From Sesamum alatum (lineage: Eukaryota > Streptophyta > Magnoliopsida > Lamiales > Pedaliaceae): DNA of 64,000 nucleotides. The stretch covers positions 8,804,001 to 8,868,000 of the forward strand of contig JACGWO010000003.1 in the NCBI GenBank assembly GCA_034509735.1, in the 5' to 3' direction. Of the stretch, positions 45,151 through 56,770 are shown piece after piece (within the stretch, counting starts at the first letter, position 1; every line of letters begins with the position of its first letter). The translations under genes and the position numbers were made by a program. The notes below the pieces were generated by a model. It ran no database searches and was not told where the DNA came from. It saw only the letters and a program-made list of their open reading frames with translations.

Positions 45151-46669
45151 GCTAGGGTTTCTCCCTTTTTTTTATTTTGTTTATTTTTCAGTTTTAATTT
45201 TTTAATTAATTCTGAAAATACGATTTTGTTTATTTTTTGCCTAATTTTCTAAGACATTATTTTAGGTGGTAAAATATATTGGATTTGGAATCCTGGGGAT
45301 ATTTTACCAAGAAATAATGAGGAAAGGTTTTCCTAAAACGAGAAAATATTATTACCAACGGTTATGCCATATTTTCATACGTTACGCATTTATTTTATCT
45401 TGGATAATTGTGATTGATAATTATGTATTATTGGTATGTTATTATTGTATGATTGGATCATATGATTATGTGTGTTGGATGGAAACGGATGATCACGAGC
45501 CCTAGACCGAATGTATGGTTTAATTTTATGTTGGGCATGTGTGCTTCTTTTACTACTTTCTCCTTCTCTATCTCTAGTTGCCTTGGAATAATAAGGCATT
45601 CTATCTCCCTCCTTATGTACTCCCCCGGGTTTTCGCTGGGGTTTCTATTTTTAAATATGTAATGAGAGTAGAATAGGAGTGAGATTTCAATTTGATGTAA
45701 TTGATGGAGAAGAAGGAAGGTTTAGATGGAGAGCCCAGACCGGAAGGTTCCAAGGCGTTTCCATGAAGAGAAGAAAGAGATAAGAGACCAAGGCCCCATC
45801 AGAATGATGATTGGGTTACTATTAATGTAATAGTATAGGACCAACCCTAGATTGACCATAGATCCACTGCGGGCTCAGTGGATCGCATAGGATTCGGGCT
45901 CATGATCATCCAACAGGGGCGTGCTAGGCTTTAATTTTGCATGTGGTTATTGTGATGGATGAATGGTGCTTTATTTATCATATAACTGTTGTGGATGCAA
46001 TTTATTTATTACGCATTGTGGATGGATGTGTAGATGTTTTATATTATGAGATCTCGGTCATTTATTACTCTCACATTGGTTGGACCAATGTCCAAATATT
46101 AGACCCTAGACAAAATGGACATGGACTCTAGGAGTTTGTCCATGCCTTCCAATCCATGGCACAGTGAGGAAGCCTGATTTAGGTCAATAGCGTGGTCTCA
46201 CGAGTCGTGGCATGTTATTGCACTTAAAAGAAGCTGCACTGTGTTATGAACGAAAGATAGACCGCTGTTACCTGTCTCACGAGTCGTGAGGGTAGCAGTG
46301 GGTCTGTGGCTCGGTAGATTTGGTCGGGTCTAACGCCCGAGTAAACATGATTCGCTTGGAGTCCTCGGGATCATGTGAAAGGGTGAGGCAAATAATCTTG
46401 GGGATCTCGTGGAACGAGAATGGTATGGTATACCTACCACAGTATTTTTTCCATGCGAATCGTAAAACCGGGGTATGGAAAAATCGCTATGGATCCCAAG
46501 CCCACTAGGAAAGGATTTCCCGAAAACAACATTTGAGAGTACCGTGTTTTCGTATAAATAGTGGGAGCATTAAATGACTAAAAGACCAAGCATTTAATTA
46601 TTTTTATCAAAACCACTGTCTTTTTATATTCTGCTGATCGCGCACTCTGTTTTAAATGTAGATTTAAAA
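45151..46669 (+). other. 5' leader of the family A element (duplicate)
   Basis: Near-copy of 18346-19850, with the hairpins and the TATA-like box at 46553-46560. The upstream ATG at 46575 has lost its frame with gag through an extra A. Confidence 0.75.
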
Positions 46670-47532
46670 ATGTCTAAGAACCCACTTTCCACCATACTTG
46701 AGACAAACATATTCAATAGAACCGATTACAGCGACTGGTTGCGCAATCTCAGGATAGTCCTGGATTACGAGAACCAAGGCTACGTCATGGACGAGCCTCT
46801 CCCTAGGACCTTGCCAGAAGAATCTACGCCAAAAGAACGTGAGACGTTCAAGACTTGGCATAAGGATAACTGGAAGGTCCGTAGCGTCATACTTGCTTCA
46901 ATGACGAATGAGATTCAGAAGCAGTATGAAAGGCTAGACGATGTCCTTTCCATTATGGCTCGCCTTAAGGATTGCTATGCAGCTCAGGACCAACATACTA
47001 GGTATGTCGCGACCAAGGCGTTCTTTGGAACCAAAATGACAGAAGGATCCTCTGTACAAGAGCACGGGGTTAAAAATGCTTATCCTGGTGGAAAAGCTCG
47101 AGGACCTAAAGGCAGGCCTCGATAATAAAAACGTACATAGATGTGATCCTTTAGTCACTCCCACCCTCCTTCGACCAATTTATCGTCAACTACAACATGA
47201 ACGCACTTGAGAAGGGCATTCATGAGTTGATTAATATGTTGGTGCAATACGAGGCAACGACCAAAAAGTCACGCCTTTGGTATTGTTTGGAGGTGCTTCG
47301 ACTTCCAAAACGAAAGGCAAGGGTGCCGGACGTTGAAAAGGAAGAAAGGGAAGGGAAAAAGCCGTCAAAGCAGCTACGAACACAAAGAGTGTTCCCATTG
47401 CCAAAGAGGGGAAAGGCAAAGGAAAGGGAAAGCTTGTCTCCAAGCAACAGTCGAGGGCATATGACATATGTATCAATTGCCGTGAGAAAGGGCATTGGAA
47501 GAGGGAGTGCCCCCAAACTGTTCTCAAACTAA
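46670..47532 (+). pseudogene. gag: Copia gag, frameshifted, duplicate of 19851-20711
   Basis: It opens MSKNPLSTILETNIFNRTDY like the copy at 19851 and shares EESTPKERE and CYAAQD with it. An extra A near 47073 breaks the frame in the middle of Gag; further indels follow near 47130, 47270 and 47335 and a TAG near 47153. The zinc-knuckle region is recognisable in a shifted frame, and the TAA after the LFSN position is shared with the sister copy. Confidence 0.85.
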
Positions 47533-48770
47533 GGTACATTTGTGATTGAGGTCAATATGGTCACGAATTCTGCCTCTTGGGTATTAGATACCGGCTGTGG
47601 AGCTCACATTTGCAATGATTTGCAGGTGCTGAAAAGAAGTAGAAAACTGGGTAGCGGGGATATGATCTTGAAGCTTGGGAATGGCAAGGCCATCTCGGCA
47701 GAAGCAGTAGGATCCGCCACTCTAGTAGTTAGTGATCGTATTAGCATAGAATTAGAGCAAGTTTATTATGTACCCAGTATGATTAAAAACATCATTTCCA
47801 TTCCATTGTTAGACAATAATGGTTATGAGTTTATGATCAATAAAAATTTCTTGTATTTGATGAGGTGTGGAATTGCTCATCTGCTTGGTACACTTGACAA
47901 TGGGCTCTATATCTTGAAGCAAACGAACTTCGTTCTTAACGCTCAACACAAACATAAAATAGATAATAACGGGGACGCACGACTGTGGCACGCTAGGCTA
48001 GGTCACATATCCCAAGATAGGATGAAAAGATTGGTAAACTCAAAGAACCTAGAGGTAGGGGACTTGAGTGAGCTACCAACCTGTGAATCCTATCTAAGAG
48101 CAAAATGATCAAGAAGCCCTTTGTAGGACAAAGCAGGCTTGCCACAGGTCTGTTGGACTTGGTCCATACAGACGTATGTGGACCACTAAGGACGCAGGCC
48201 CGAGGTGGGTTCTCCTACTTCATAACCTTTACCGATGATCATTCACGGTATGAGTATGTTTACCTAATGAGGTACAAGTCTGAAGCTCTTGAGAGGTTTA
48301 AAAGAATTCAGACTTGAAGTAGAGAACCAGACCAACGGCAAAAATTAAAGTCCTACGGTCAGACTGAGGCGGTGAATACCTTAGTATCGAGTTCCTTAAT
48401 TATCTAAAAGAAAATGGTATAATTTCAGAATGGACACCTCCCGGGACACCACAATTAAATGGTGTCTCTCAAAGGAGGAATCGAACCCTGTTGGACACGG
48501 TTCGATCCATGATGAGTTTTACCAAATTGCGCTTGTCCTTTTGGGGCTACGCATTGGAAACAGCGGCCAAGTTGCTAAATTTGGCGCCAAAAAGTGTATT
48601 GACCCAAACGCCATACGAGATATGGCACGGCAAGCCTGCATCCTACAACTACTTGAAAGTGTGGGGTAGTCCCGCATACCTCAAGAGGTTAGTGGGAGAT
48701 AAGTTAGAATCCAGGTCTAGCTTATGCTGGTTCGTTGGATACCCTAAAGAAACTACGGGTTAATACTTTT
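47533..48770 (+). pseudogene. pol: Copia protease and integrase, frameshifted
   Basis: Protease is intact (SWVLDTGCGAHIC, DTG at about 47588) and runs without an LTR insertion into the integrase zinc region (LWHARLGHISQDRM). A lost base near 48098, an extra A near 48300, a TGA at the RSD-R position (about 48364) and a TAA near 48762 break the rest. Catalytic Asp in HTDVCGPL remains; the GVSERRN motif reads GVSQRRN, so the catalytic Glu is lost. From about 47600 it departs from the copies at 8385 and 20780. Confidence 0.85.
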
Positions 48771-50696
48771 CTGACCCCTTGGAACAAAAGGTGTTTGTTT
48801 CAAGAAATGCAGTGTTCTTGGAGCAAGGCTTCCCAGAGGATATCCAACCTGATGAACTGATCCTTGTGGAATCAAGTGATGGAATCCAGTCATTAGAGGT
48901 AGCTGCGGAATCCTCACTTAGAGGATTTAGGATTGACACCCGAAGGGATTGACCGACCTCGAGAAGTCCAACATGCTAGGCATGAAGGACAGCCTCAGGA
49001 ACAGCCAGCCCCAGTTCCTGAACCGCCAGCTCTGATACAGTCAGCGCCCACAGTCACCACTGACGTTCCCGTTCTCCGTAGGCCTACTAGAGAGTCCAGA
49101 CCCCCTGTGACATATAGCCTTCTAAATACAACCGATCTTCTGTATAACGATCCTAAGACATACGGAGAAGCGATGTCTGACATTGACTCCGGGAAATGGC
49201 TTGAGGCCATGAAAATCGAAATGGACTCCATGAGCGAGAACCAAGTTTGGAGACTTGTAGATCCACCGAAAGGTGTTAAGCTAGTTGGCTGTAAGTGGGT
49301 CTACAAGCGCAAACTTTGCGTTGATGGAGGAGTCACAACCTTTAAGGCTAGACTTATAGCTAAGGGATACACTCAATGACCCGGGGTCGATTTTAAGGAT
49401 ACCTACTCGCCGGTAGCCATGGCTAAATCCATTTGGATCCTGCTCGCCATAGCAGCATGGTATGACTATGAGATATGGCAGATGGACGTGAAAACGGCCT
49501 TCCTCAATGGCTTCGTTGAGGAAGAGATCTATATGGATCAATCGGAGGGTTTCACGGTCGCTGGAGAAGAACAGAAGGTCTGTCGTCTCTAGAAGTCCAT
49601 CTACGGCCTCAAACAAGCATCCCGAAGTTGGAACATTCGCTTTGATGAAGTGATACGGGGCTAATGACTTCATCAAAAATGAATCCGACCCTTGTGTATA
49701 CAAGAAGGTCAGTAGGAGCTCTATAGTGTTCCTGGTGCTTTATGTGGATGACATTCTACTCATAGGTAATGATGTTAGAATGTTAGGTGACACAAAGCAT
49801 GATTGTCAACCCAGTTTTCCATGAAGGACTTGGGTGAAGCCTCCTACATCCTAGGCATCCAGATTGTCAGGGATAGATCTAAAAGGATGTTAGGGCTCAC
49901 CCAAAACTCGTATATGGAGAAAGTCCTAAAGAGATATCGGATGGACAAATCCAAACGAGGATTCCTTCCCATAAGGCATGGGATCGAGTTATCCAAGAAA
50001 CAGTCCCCGCAGACTGATGAGGAACTTGAAAGGATGAAAGTCATCCCCTATGCTTCTGCCGTAGGTAGCATCAAATATGCGGTCCACTGCACAAGGCCTG
50101 ACATTGCTTATGCTTTGAGCGTAACAAGCAGATATCAGTCTTGTGCAGGAGAGGCACATTGGAATGCTGTTAAGGGCATCCTTAAGTACCTAAGGAGGAC
50201 TAAGGAAATGTTCTTAGGCTTTAGCGACGCTAGCTTCCAGTCTGATGACGATGATGACAAGTCTCAATCGGGTTATGTATTCAAGCTCAATGGAGGAGCA
50301 GTGGCTTGGAAAATTTCCAAGCAACCAACCACTGCTGACTCCACCACTGAGGCTGAATGCATAGCTGCTTCAGAAGCTGCCAAGGAAGCGATTTGGATGA
50401 GAAACTACATCCAAAAGTTGGGTGTGGTGCCTAACATCGTCGAGCCCATTGTCATCCTTTGTGATAACAATGGTGCACTAGCGCAAGCAAAGGAACCGAG
50501 ATCTCATCACCGTTCCAAACACATTCTTAGACGCTACCATCTTCTAAGAGAAATGGTAGGAAGTGGTGACGTTCGGATGGACCGAGTCAACTCAGCAGAC
50601 AACACAGCAGATCCGCTGACAAAGCCTATGTCGCAGAGCGCTCATACGCAACATCTTGAGAAGATGGGGATTAGACATATGGGCGATTGGCTTTAA
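48771..50696 (+). pseudogene. pol: Copia reverse transcriptase and RNase H, multiply broken
   Basis: Linker and RT start are open at 48933-49379 after an extra base near 48947. TGA at about 49377 (Arg position) and TAG at 49590 (Gln position), an extra A near 49665 and a lost A near 49795 follow. YVDD is intact at 49741-49752. From about 49800 the frame is open to the normal stop at 50694-50696. RNase H has an in-frame loss of 10 codons at about 50216, just before GFSDAS. Confidence 0.88.
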
Positions 50697-50711
50697 GGTC
50701 AAGTGGGAGAT

Positions 50712-51066
50712 TGTTAGAATAGGTGACCATGTAGCCAATCTTGGCAGGCAAAATGTAACCTATGTCTAGATAATTTCAGAGATTTGATAAATTATTAATG
50801 AATAAAGAAGTGAAATTCATTTGGCATTACTTTGTTTGTGTTCACTCTATCTGCATTACATATCTGTTCACTATGCAAACAAAGTCTACGGACTGAAAAC
50901 GTATTTCGGGAATTGAGATTACGCTTGGAGGTAGGTCCATGAAATCAGTCCCGCCGAATCAGTCAGGAAATCTCCACGTCAAGGAATCTCAAAAATGGGT
51001 ACCGAGATTCCCCTTGAGACTTGCGCTAAGCATCTGCTGTCGTATTTCATCGACGGGAGACGAAGG
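50712..51066 (+). mobile_element. Family A LTR, first 355 bp only, cut by another LTR
   Basis: It starts TGTTAGAATAGG after the polypurine tract and has private variants (GTAGCCAATCTTGGCAGGC). At GAAGG (51062-51066) it is replaced by another A LTR. A copy of exactly this 355-bp piece, also followed by an A LTR at GAAGG, is at 58455-58809. Confidence 0.88.
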
Positions 51067-52529
51067 TGTTAGAATAGATGACCATGTAAGCCAATTTTGG
51101 CAGGAATATGTAACCTATGTCTAGACAATTCTTTGGTATTTGATAAAAACATTTATGAATAAAGAAGTGAAAATTCATATGGCAATACTTTGTTTACGTT
51201 CACTTATCTGCATTTACATTTCTGTTCACTACGCAAACAAAGCCCACGGACTGAGAAACGATTTCGGGGACTGGGACTACGCTTGGAGGTAGGTCCATGA
51301 AATCAGTCTTACCGAATCAGTCCGGAAATCTCCAAGTCAAGGAATCCCGAAAATGGGTACCGGGATTCCCTTTGAGACTTGCACTAAGCATCTGCTGTCG
51401 TATTTCATCGACGGGTGACGAAGGTCGTCTAAGCAGTGTTAGTGGGTCAGCGTGCTAGGAAGCAGCTGACTGAGGTTACTCGCGGGAACCGTCTTACGGA
51501 GGACCTTGAGTACGGTCAGCAAGGTATGACGTGTATTCCCAGTTCCAACAGTACAGGCCAAGTCCTTTGACATGAGGAACTGCTGAGTTTACCTGTGCAT
51601 CATGTCTGTATCTTAGATATGGTGAGAGATTGCCAAAAATACTCTTGAATGTCATTAGCCATGTCTAGTGCAGCTCGGGTGTACAAAGTGACAGTAGTTT
51701 CCAAAAAAGGATCTGTCTCCTGTCAAAAGGTGTTGACAGTTGAGTCTCATGTATGCTCTGTGTCTTGTCCTTGAAATCTGTGGCCACAGTAACTGAACAG
51801 AAGGGAAAGGTTTCCCTTGCGGCGTTTAGTAAGGACAGACCGACACTTAGGTCCAAAAATGGGTACCTGCTTTTTCCGTGCCCTAGACTCTAAGTGATGA
51901 GACCGAAGACAGAAGGACAAGTGTACTGTTAGAGCCTAAATGTTCATCCCCGAATATTTCACCTAGTCTCTACTGCCATGGACCGTTGCTAGATGGCCAC
52001 CCATGGAAACGGACGGATTCTAGGAATCCGACCAAGTCTAGCTGAATGGTGAACCTAAAGAGTCACACACTTAGTTCTTTTTGTTCTTGGAACATCAAGA
52101 ACTTAGACGAACCAATACCGTTAAATGATAACGTGTTATTGATTCGTCCACTCCAAAAATAATATTTGTTCGTTGCTAGCACGACGTGCAAGAATACGTG
52201 GGTGGATCGTGTGTCACGATTTGGAGGATCTCAAGAACGAGGTCTTGGTGCAAAACGGGGAACAATGCGAGTAGCCGTTGAAGACGAAAACGACAACGGG
52301 TAGGTCTCGTTTTAAGATTTTTGTCCCTCTTTAATTTTCAACTCTATGGCCTCCATGATTTCTTTATTTGTTTTATGATCATGAGATACACCGAACGCCC
52401 GGGAACCTCAAGGGCACACCCCTTGAGCGTGTTCTTTTCAATTAAAAGCATGCCTTTTATTTTGTATGTTTATTTCTACCGCGCTTCCGCATTCGCGCAA
52501 TTCCCGGGACGATCCACCGATTTCTTTCA
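51067..52529 (+). mobile_element. Family A LTR with internal deletion, 5' LTR of the best-preserved element
   Basis: TGTTAGAATAGATGACC to TTTCTTTCA, 1463 bp. About 540 bp is missing at 52067 (CACACTTAGTTC); this removes the W-box cluster and the TATA box, so the LTR probably lacks its own promoter. The primer-binding site follows directly. Confidence 0.88.
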
Positions 52530-52530
52530 G

Positions 52531-52543
52531 TGGTATCAGAGCC
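52531..52543 (+). other. Primer-binding site, initiator tRNA-Met type
   Basis: TGGTATCAGAGCC one base after the LTR. It is the classic plant copia primer-binding site and the only unaltered one in the window. Confidence 0.92.
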
Positions 52544-52739
52544 CGGTTCGGTGTATAGTCCTAGGGTTTATGTGCGTTTATAAGCATGAAACGTGATATT
52601 GGCATGTTTTATATTAAATCTTGATTGTTCTTAATTTTAAGCATGTCGATTTTATTGCTTTTGATTCGTGTGAATTTATGAATGTTGGTAATTTTCTATT
52701 TTTCTTGGGAAACGAGGTGGAAAATTGAACGAAAAACGA

Positions 52740-53145
52740 GAAACGACGCAGCCGGCCAGCCGGGAGGGCTGGCCGCGAGCAGCCGCACGCTGCCGCCAGG
52801 GCAGACGCGTGCAGGCAAGGGAGGCCTGCGCGCGCCCGCCCAGCCGGTCGCCCAGGGGCAGCGCGCAGCCAGGAAGGATGCGCGCAGGTGCGCGCGCACA
52901 CAGACAAGGGTGTCTGCGCGCGCGCGCCTGCGAGTCCGCGCGCGAACGGGCTCTGGGCAGCGCCGCCAGGCGCGCGCGCACTGCGCACGGCACGGCCGGC
53001 AGCCAGCAGGCCAGCGCGCGCGCAAGGCAGGGGCCTGCGCGCGCGCGCCCGGCCAGGCAGCGCCTGCGCGCGCACAAGGGCGGCAGGCTGAGCCTGCGGC
53101 CCTGTGCGCGTGCCGGCGGGCCGCTGCCGGCGGCGGCTGCTGCTG
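52740..53145 (+). other. CpG-rich tract of the element leader
   Basis: GC-rich, GCGCGC-rich sequence with open but meaningless frames on both strands. It starts about 200 bp after the primer-binding site. Confidence 0.75.
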
Positions 53146-53165
53146 CTAGGGTTTCAAAACCCTAG
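53146..53165. repeat. Near-perfect 20-bp palindrome
   Basis: CTAGGGTTTC followed by AAAACCCTAG, one mismatch from the perfect palindrome at 2021-2040. It borders the CpG-rich tract. Confidence 0.7.
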
Positions 53166-54656
53166 CAGTGTTTTTCTTTTATTTTTAATTATTTTCAGTT
53201 TTAATTTTGAATTAATTCTGAAAAATCGTTTTTGGTTCAATTATGCCTATTTTTCTAAAGACATTATTTTAGGAGTAAAATAAATTGGATTTGGAATCCC
53301 GGGGTTATTTTACTTAAAATAATGAGGAAAGATTTTCCTAAAACGAGAAAATAATATTACCAATATTTGTGTTTTATTTTTCACACGTTGTGCACATATT
53401 CATTTATTATTTTGGATATTTATGATTGGAAATCATATGTTGTTGGTATTTTGTAATTATATGATTGGATCATGTGATTATGTGTGTTGGATGGAAATGG
53501 ATGATCGCGAGCCCTAGACCGGATGTATGGTTTATTTTCTGTTGGGCCTGTGTGCCTCTTTTACTGCTTTCTCCTTCTCTCTTTCTAGTTGCCTTGGAAT
53601 AATAAGGCATTCTACCTCCCTCCTTATGTACTCCCCTCGGGTTTTCGCTGGGGTTTCTATTTTTAATATGTAATGAGGGTAGACTAGGAGTGAGGTTTCT
53701 ATTTTTATAACTGGTGGAGAAGAAGGAAGGACCACATGGAGAGCCCAGACGGGAGGCCCCCTTGGAGTTTTCCATGAAGTGAAGAAAGAGAAAAAGAGAC
53801 CAAGGCCCATCAGCATGATGATTGGGTTACTATTAATGTAATAGTATAGGACCAACCCTAGATTGACCATAGATCCACTGCGGGCTCAGTGGGTTGCATA
53901 GGATTCGGGCTCGTGATCATCCAACAGGGGCGTGCTAGGCTTTAATTTTGCATGTGGTTATGATGATGAATGAATGGGTTGTTTATTTATCGTATAACTG
54001 CTATGGATGGTATATTTACGCATTATGGATGTATGTGTAGATATTTATTTATTTGAGATCTCGGTCATTACTTATTCTCACATTGGTTGGACCAATGTCA
54101 AAATATTAGACCCTAGACAAAGTGGACATAAACTCTAGGAGTTTGTCCATGCCTTCCAATCTATGGCATAGTGAGGAAGCTGCTTTAGGTCAATAGCGTG
54201 GTCTCACGAGTCGTGGCACGTTATTGTACTTAAAGGAAGCTGCATTATGTCATGAACGAAAAAGCGGGCTGCTGCTACCTGTCTCATGAGTCGTGGGGGT
54301 ACCAGTGGGTCCGTGGCTCGGTCGATTGGGTTGGGTCTAACGCCCAATTAACATGATTGGCTTGGAGTCCTCGGGATCATGTGAAAGGGTGAGGCAATAA
54401 TCTTGGAATCTCGTGGAACGAGAATGGTATGGAATACCTCCCACAGGATCTTTTTCATGCGAATCGTAAAAGCGAGGTATGGGAAAATCGCTGTGGATCC
54501 CAAGCCCACTTGGAAAGGATTTCCCGAAAACCACGTTTGAGAGTATCGTGTTTTCGTATAAATAGTGGGAGGATTAAATGACTAAAGTCCATGCATTTAA
54601 TTATTTTATCAAACCACCGTCTTTATTTTCTGCTGATCGCGCGTTCTGTTTATAAA

Positions 54657-56770
54657 ATGTCTAAGAACCCACTATTAACCATATTTGAGACAAACAATTC
54701 AATGGAACCAATCGCAGCGACTGGTTGCGTAATCTCAGGATAGTCCTAGATTACGAGAACCAAGGCTACGTCATGGACGAGCCTCTCCCTAGGACCTTAC
54801 CGGAAGGATCCACGCCAGAAGAACGTGAGACGTTCGAGACTTGGCATAAGGATAACCGGAAGGTCCGTAGCATCATACTTGCTTCGATGACCAATGAGAT
54901 TCAGAAGCAATATGAAAGGCTAGACGATGTCCCTTTCATTATGTCTCGCCTTAAGGATTGCTATGCAGTCCCGGACCGGCATACTAGGTATGTCGCGACC
55001 AAGGCGTTCTTTGGAACTAAAATGACAGAAGGATCCTCTGTACAAGAGCACGGGGTTAAAATGCTTACCCTGGTGGAAAAGCTCGAGGACCTAAAGGCAG
55101 GTCTCGATAATGAAACGTACATAGATGTGATCCTTCAGTCACTCCCACCCTCCTTTGACCAATTTATCGTCAACTACAACATGAACGCACTTGAGAAGAG
55201 CATTCATGAGTTGATCAATATATTGGTGCAATACGAGGCAACGACTAAGAAGTCCACGCCTTCGGTATTGTTTGGAGGTGCTTCGACTTCTAATACGAAA
55301 GGCAAGGGTGCCGGACGTTGGAAGAAGAAGAAAGGGAAGGGAAAGGCCGTCAAAGCAGCTACGAACACTAAGAGTGTTCCCATTGCCAAAGAGGGAAAAG
55401 GCAAAGGAAAGGGAAAGATTGTCTCCAAGCAACAGTCAAAGGCATATGACATATGTATCAACTACCGTGAGAAAGGGCATTGGAAGAGAGAGTGCCCCAA
55501 AATCTTCTCGAACCAAGGTATATATGTGATTGAGGTTAATATGGTCACTAGTTCTGCCTCTTGGGTATTAGATACCGGCTGTGGAGCTCACATTTGCAAT
55601 GACTTGCAAGTGTTGAAAAGAAGCAGAAAACTGGGTAGCAGGGACATGATCCTGAAGCTTGGGAATGGCAAGGCCATCTCGGCAGAAGCAGTAGGATCCG
55701 CCACTCTAGTGATTAGTGATAATATTAGCATAGATTTAGAGCAAGTTTATTTTGTATCCAGTATGATTAAAAACATCATTTCCATTCCATTGTTGGACAA
55801 TAGTGGTTATGAGTTTAGAATCAATAAAAATTGCTTTTATTTGATGAGGTGTGGAATTGCTCATCTACTTGGTACATTGCATAACGGACTCTATATCTTG
55901 CAACAAACGAATTTCGTCCTCAATGCACAACACAAACGAAAATTAGATAATAACGGGAACGCACGTCTGTGGCACGCTAGGCTAGGTCACATATCCCAAG
56001 ATAGGATGAAAAGGTTGGTAGACTCAAAGAACCTAGAGGTTGGGGACTTGAGCGATCTACCAACTTGTGAGTCCTGTCTAAGAGGGAAAATGACCAAGAG
56101 GCCCTTTGTAGGACAAAGCAGGCTTGCCATAGGTCTGTTGGACTTGGTCCTTACAGACGTATGTGGACCACTAAGGACGCAGGCCCGAGGTGGGTTCTCA
56201 TACTTCATAACCTTCACCGATCATCATTCACGGTATGGTTATGTTTACCTGATGAGGTACAAGTCTGAAGCTCTTGAGAGGTTTAAAGAATTCAGACTTG
56301 AAGTGGAGAACCAAACCAACTGCAAAATTAAAATCATACGGTCGGACCGAGGCGGTGAATACCTTAGTACGGAGTTCCTAGATTATCTAAAAGAACATGG
56401 TATAATATCAGAAAGGACGCCTCCAGGAACACCACAGTTAAATGGTGTCTCTGAAAGGAGGAATCGAACCCTGTTGGACATGGTTCTGTCCATGATGAGT
56501 TTTACCAAACTGCCTTTATCGTTTTGGGGCTATGCACTAGAGACAACGGCCAAATTATTGAATTTAGCGCCTACTAGTACATTGACCCAAGCGCCATATG
56601 AGATATGGCACGGCAAGCCTGCATCCTACAACTACTTGAAAGTGTGGGGTAGCCCCGCATACGTCAAGAGGTTAGTGGGAGATAAGTTAGAATCTAGATC
56701 TAGCTTATGCAGGTTCGTTGGATACCCTAAAGAATCTGCGGGTTATTACTTTTATGACCCCTTGGAATAA
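54657..56770 (+). pseudogene. gag-pol: Copia gag-protease-integrase, best preserved copy
   Basis: One base is lost near 54690, 11 codons after the gag ATG. The frame is then open for 681 codons from 54725 to a TAA at 56768-56770. Domain order (residues counted from 54725): Gag to about 265, protease DTG at about 284, integrase zinc region (HARLGH, CESC) at about 418-455, catalytic Asp in LTDVCGPL, Asp in RSDRGGEY and Glu in GVSERRN. The Gag zinc knuckle has its second Cys changed to Tyr (CINYREKGH, codon 55463-55465), which should abolish zinc binding. The final stop is a CAA to TAA change. Confidence 0.92.

Larger units (their letters stand above)
52544..54656 (+). other. 5' leader of the family A element
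   Basis: About 200 bp of AT-rich DNA, then the CpG-rich tract (52740-53145), an imperfect palindrome (53146-53165) and the AT-rich leader to gag. Hairpins at 53872-53895 and 54409-54423, TATA-like box 54557-54564. An upstream ATG at 54578 gives a 26-codon frame that ends just before the gag ATG. This leader is the undisturbed form against which the 2.3-kb replacement at 15484 is recognised. Confidence 0.78.
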
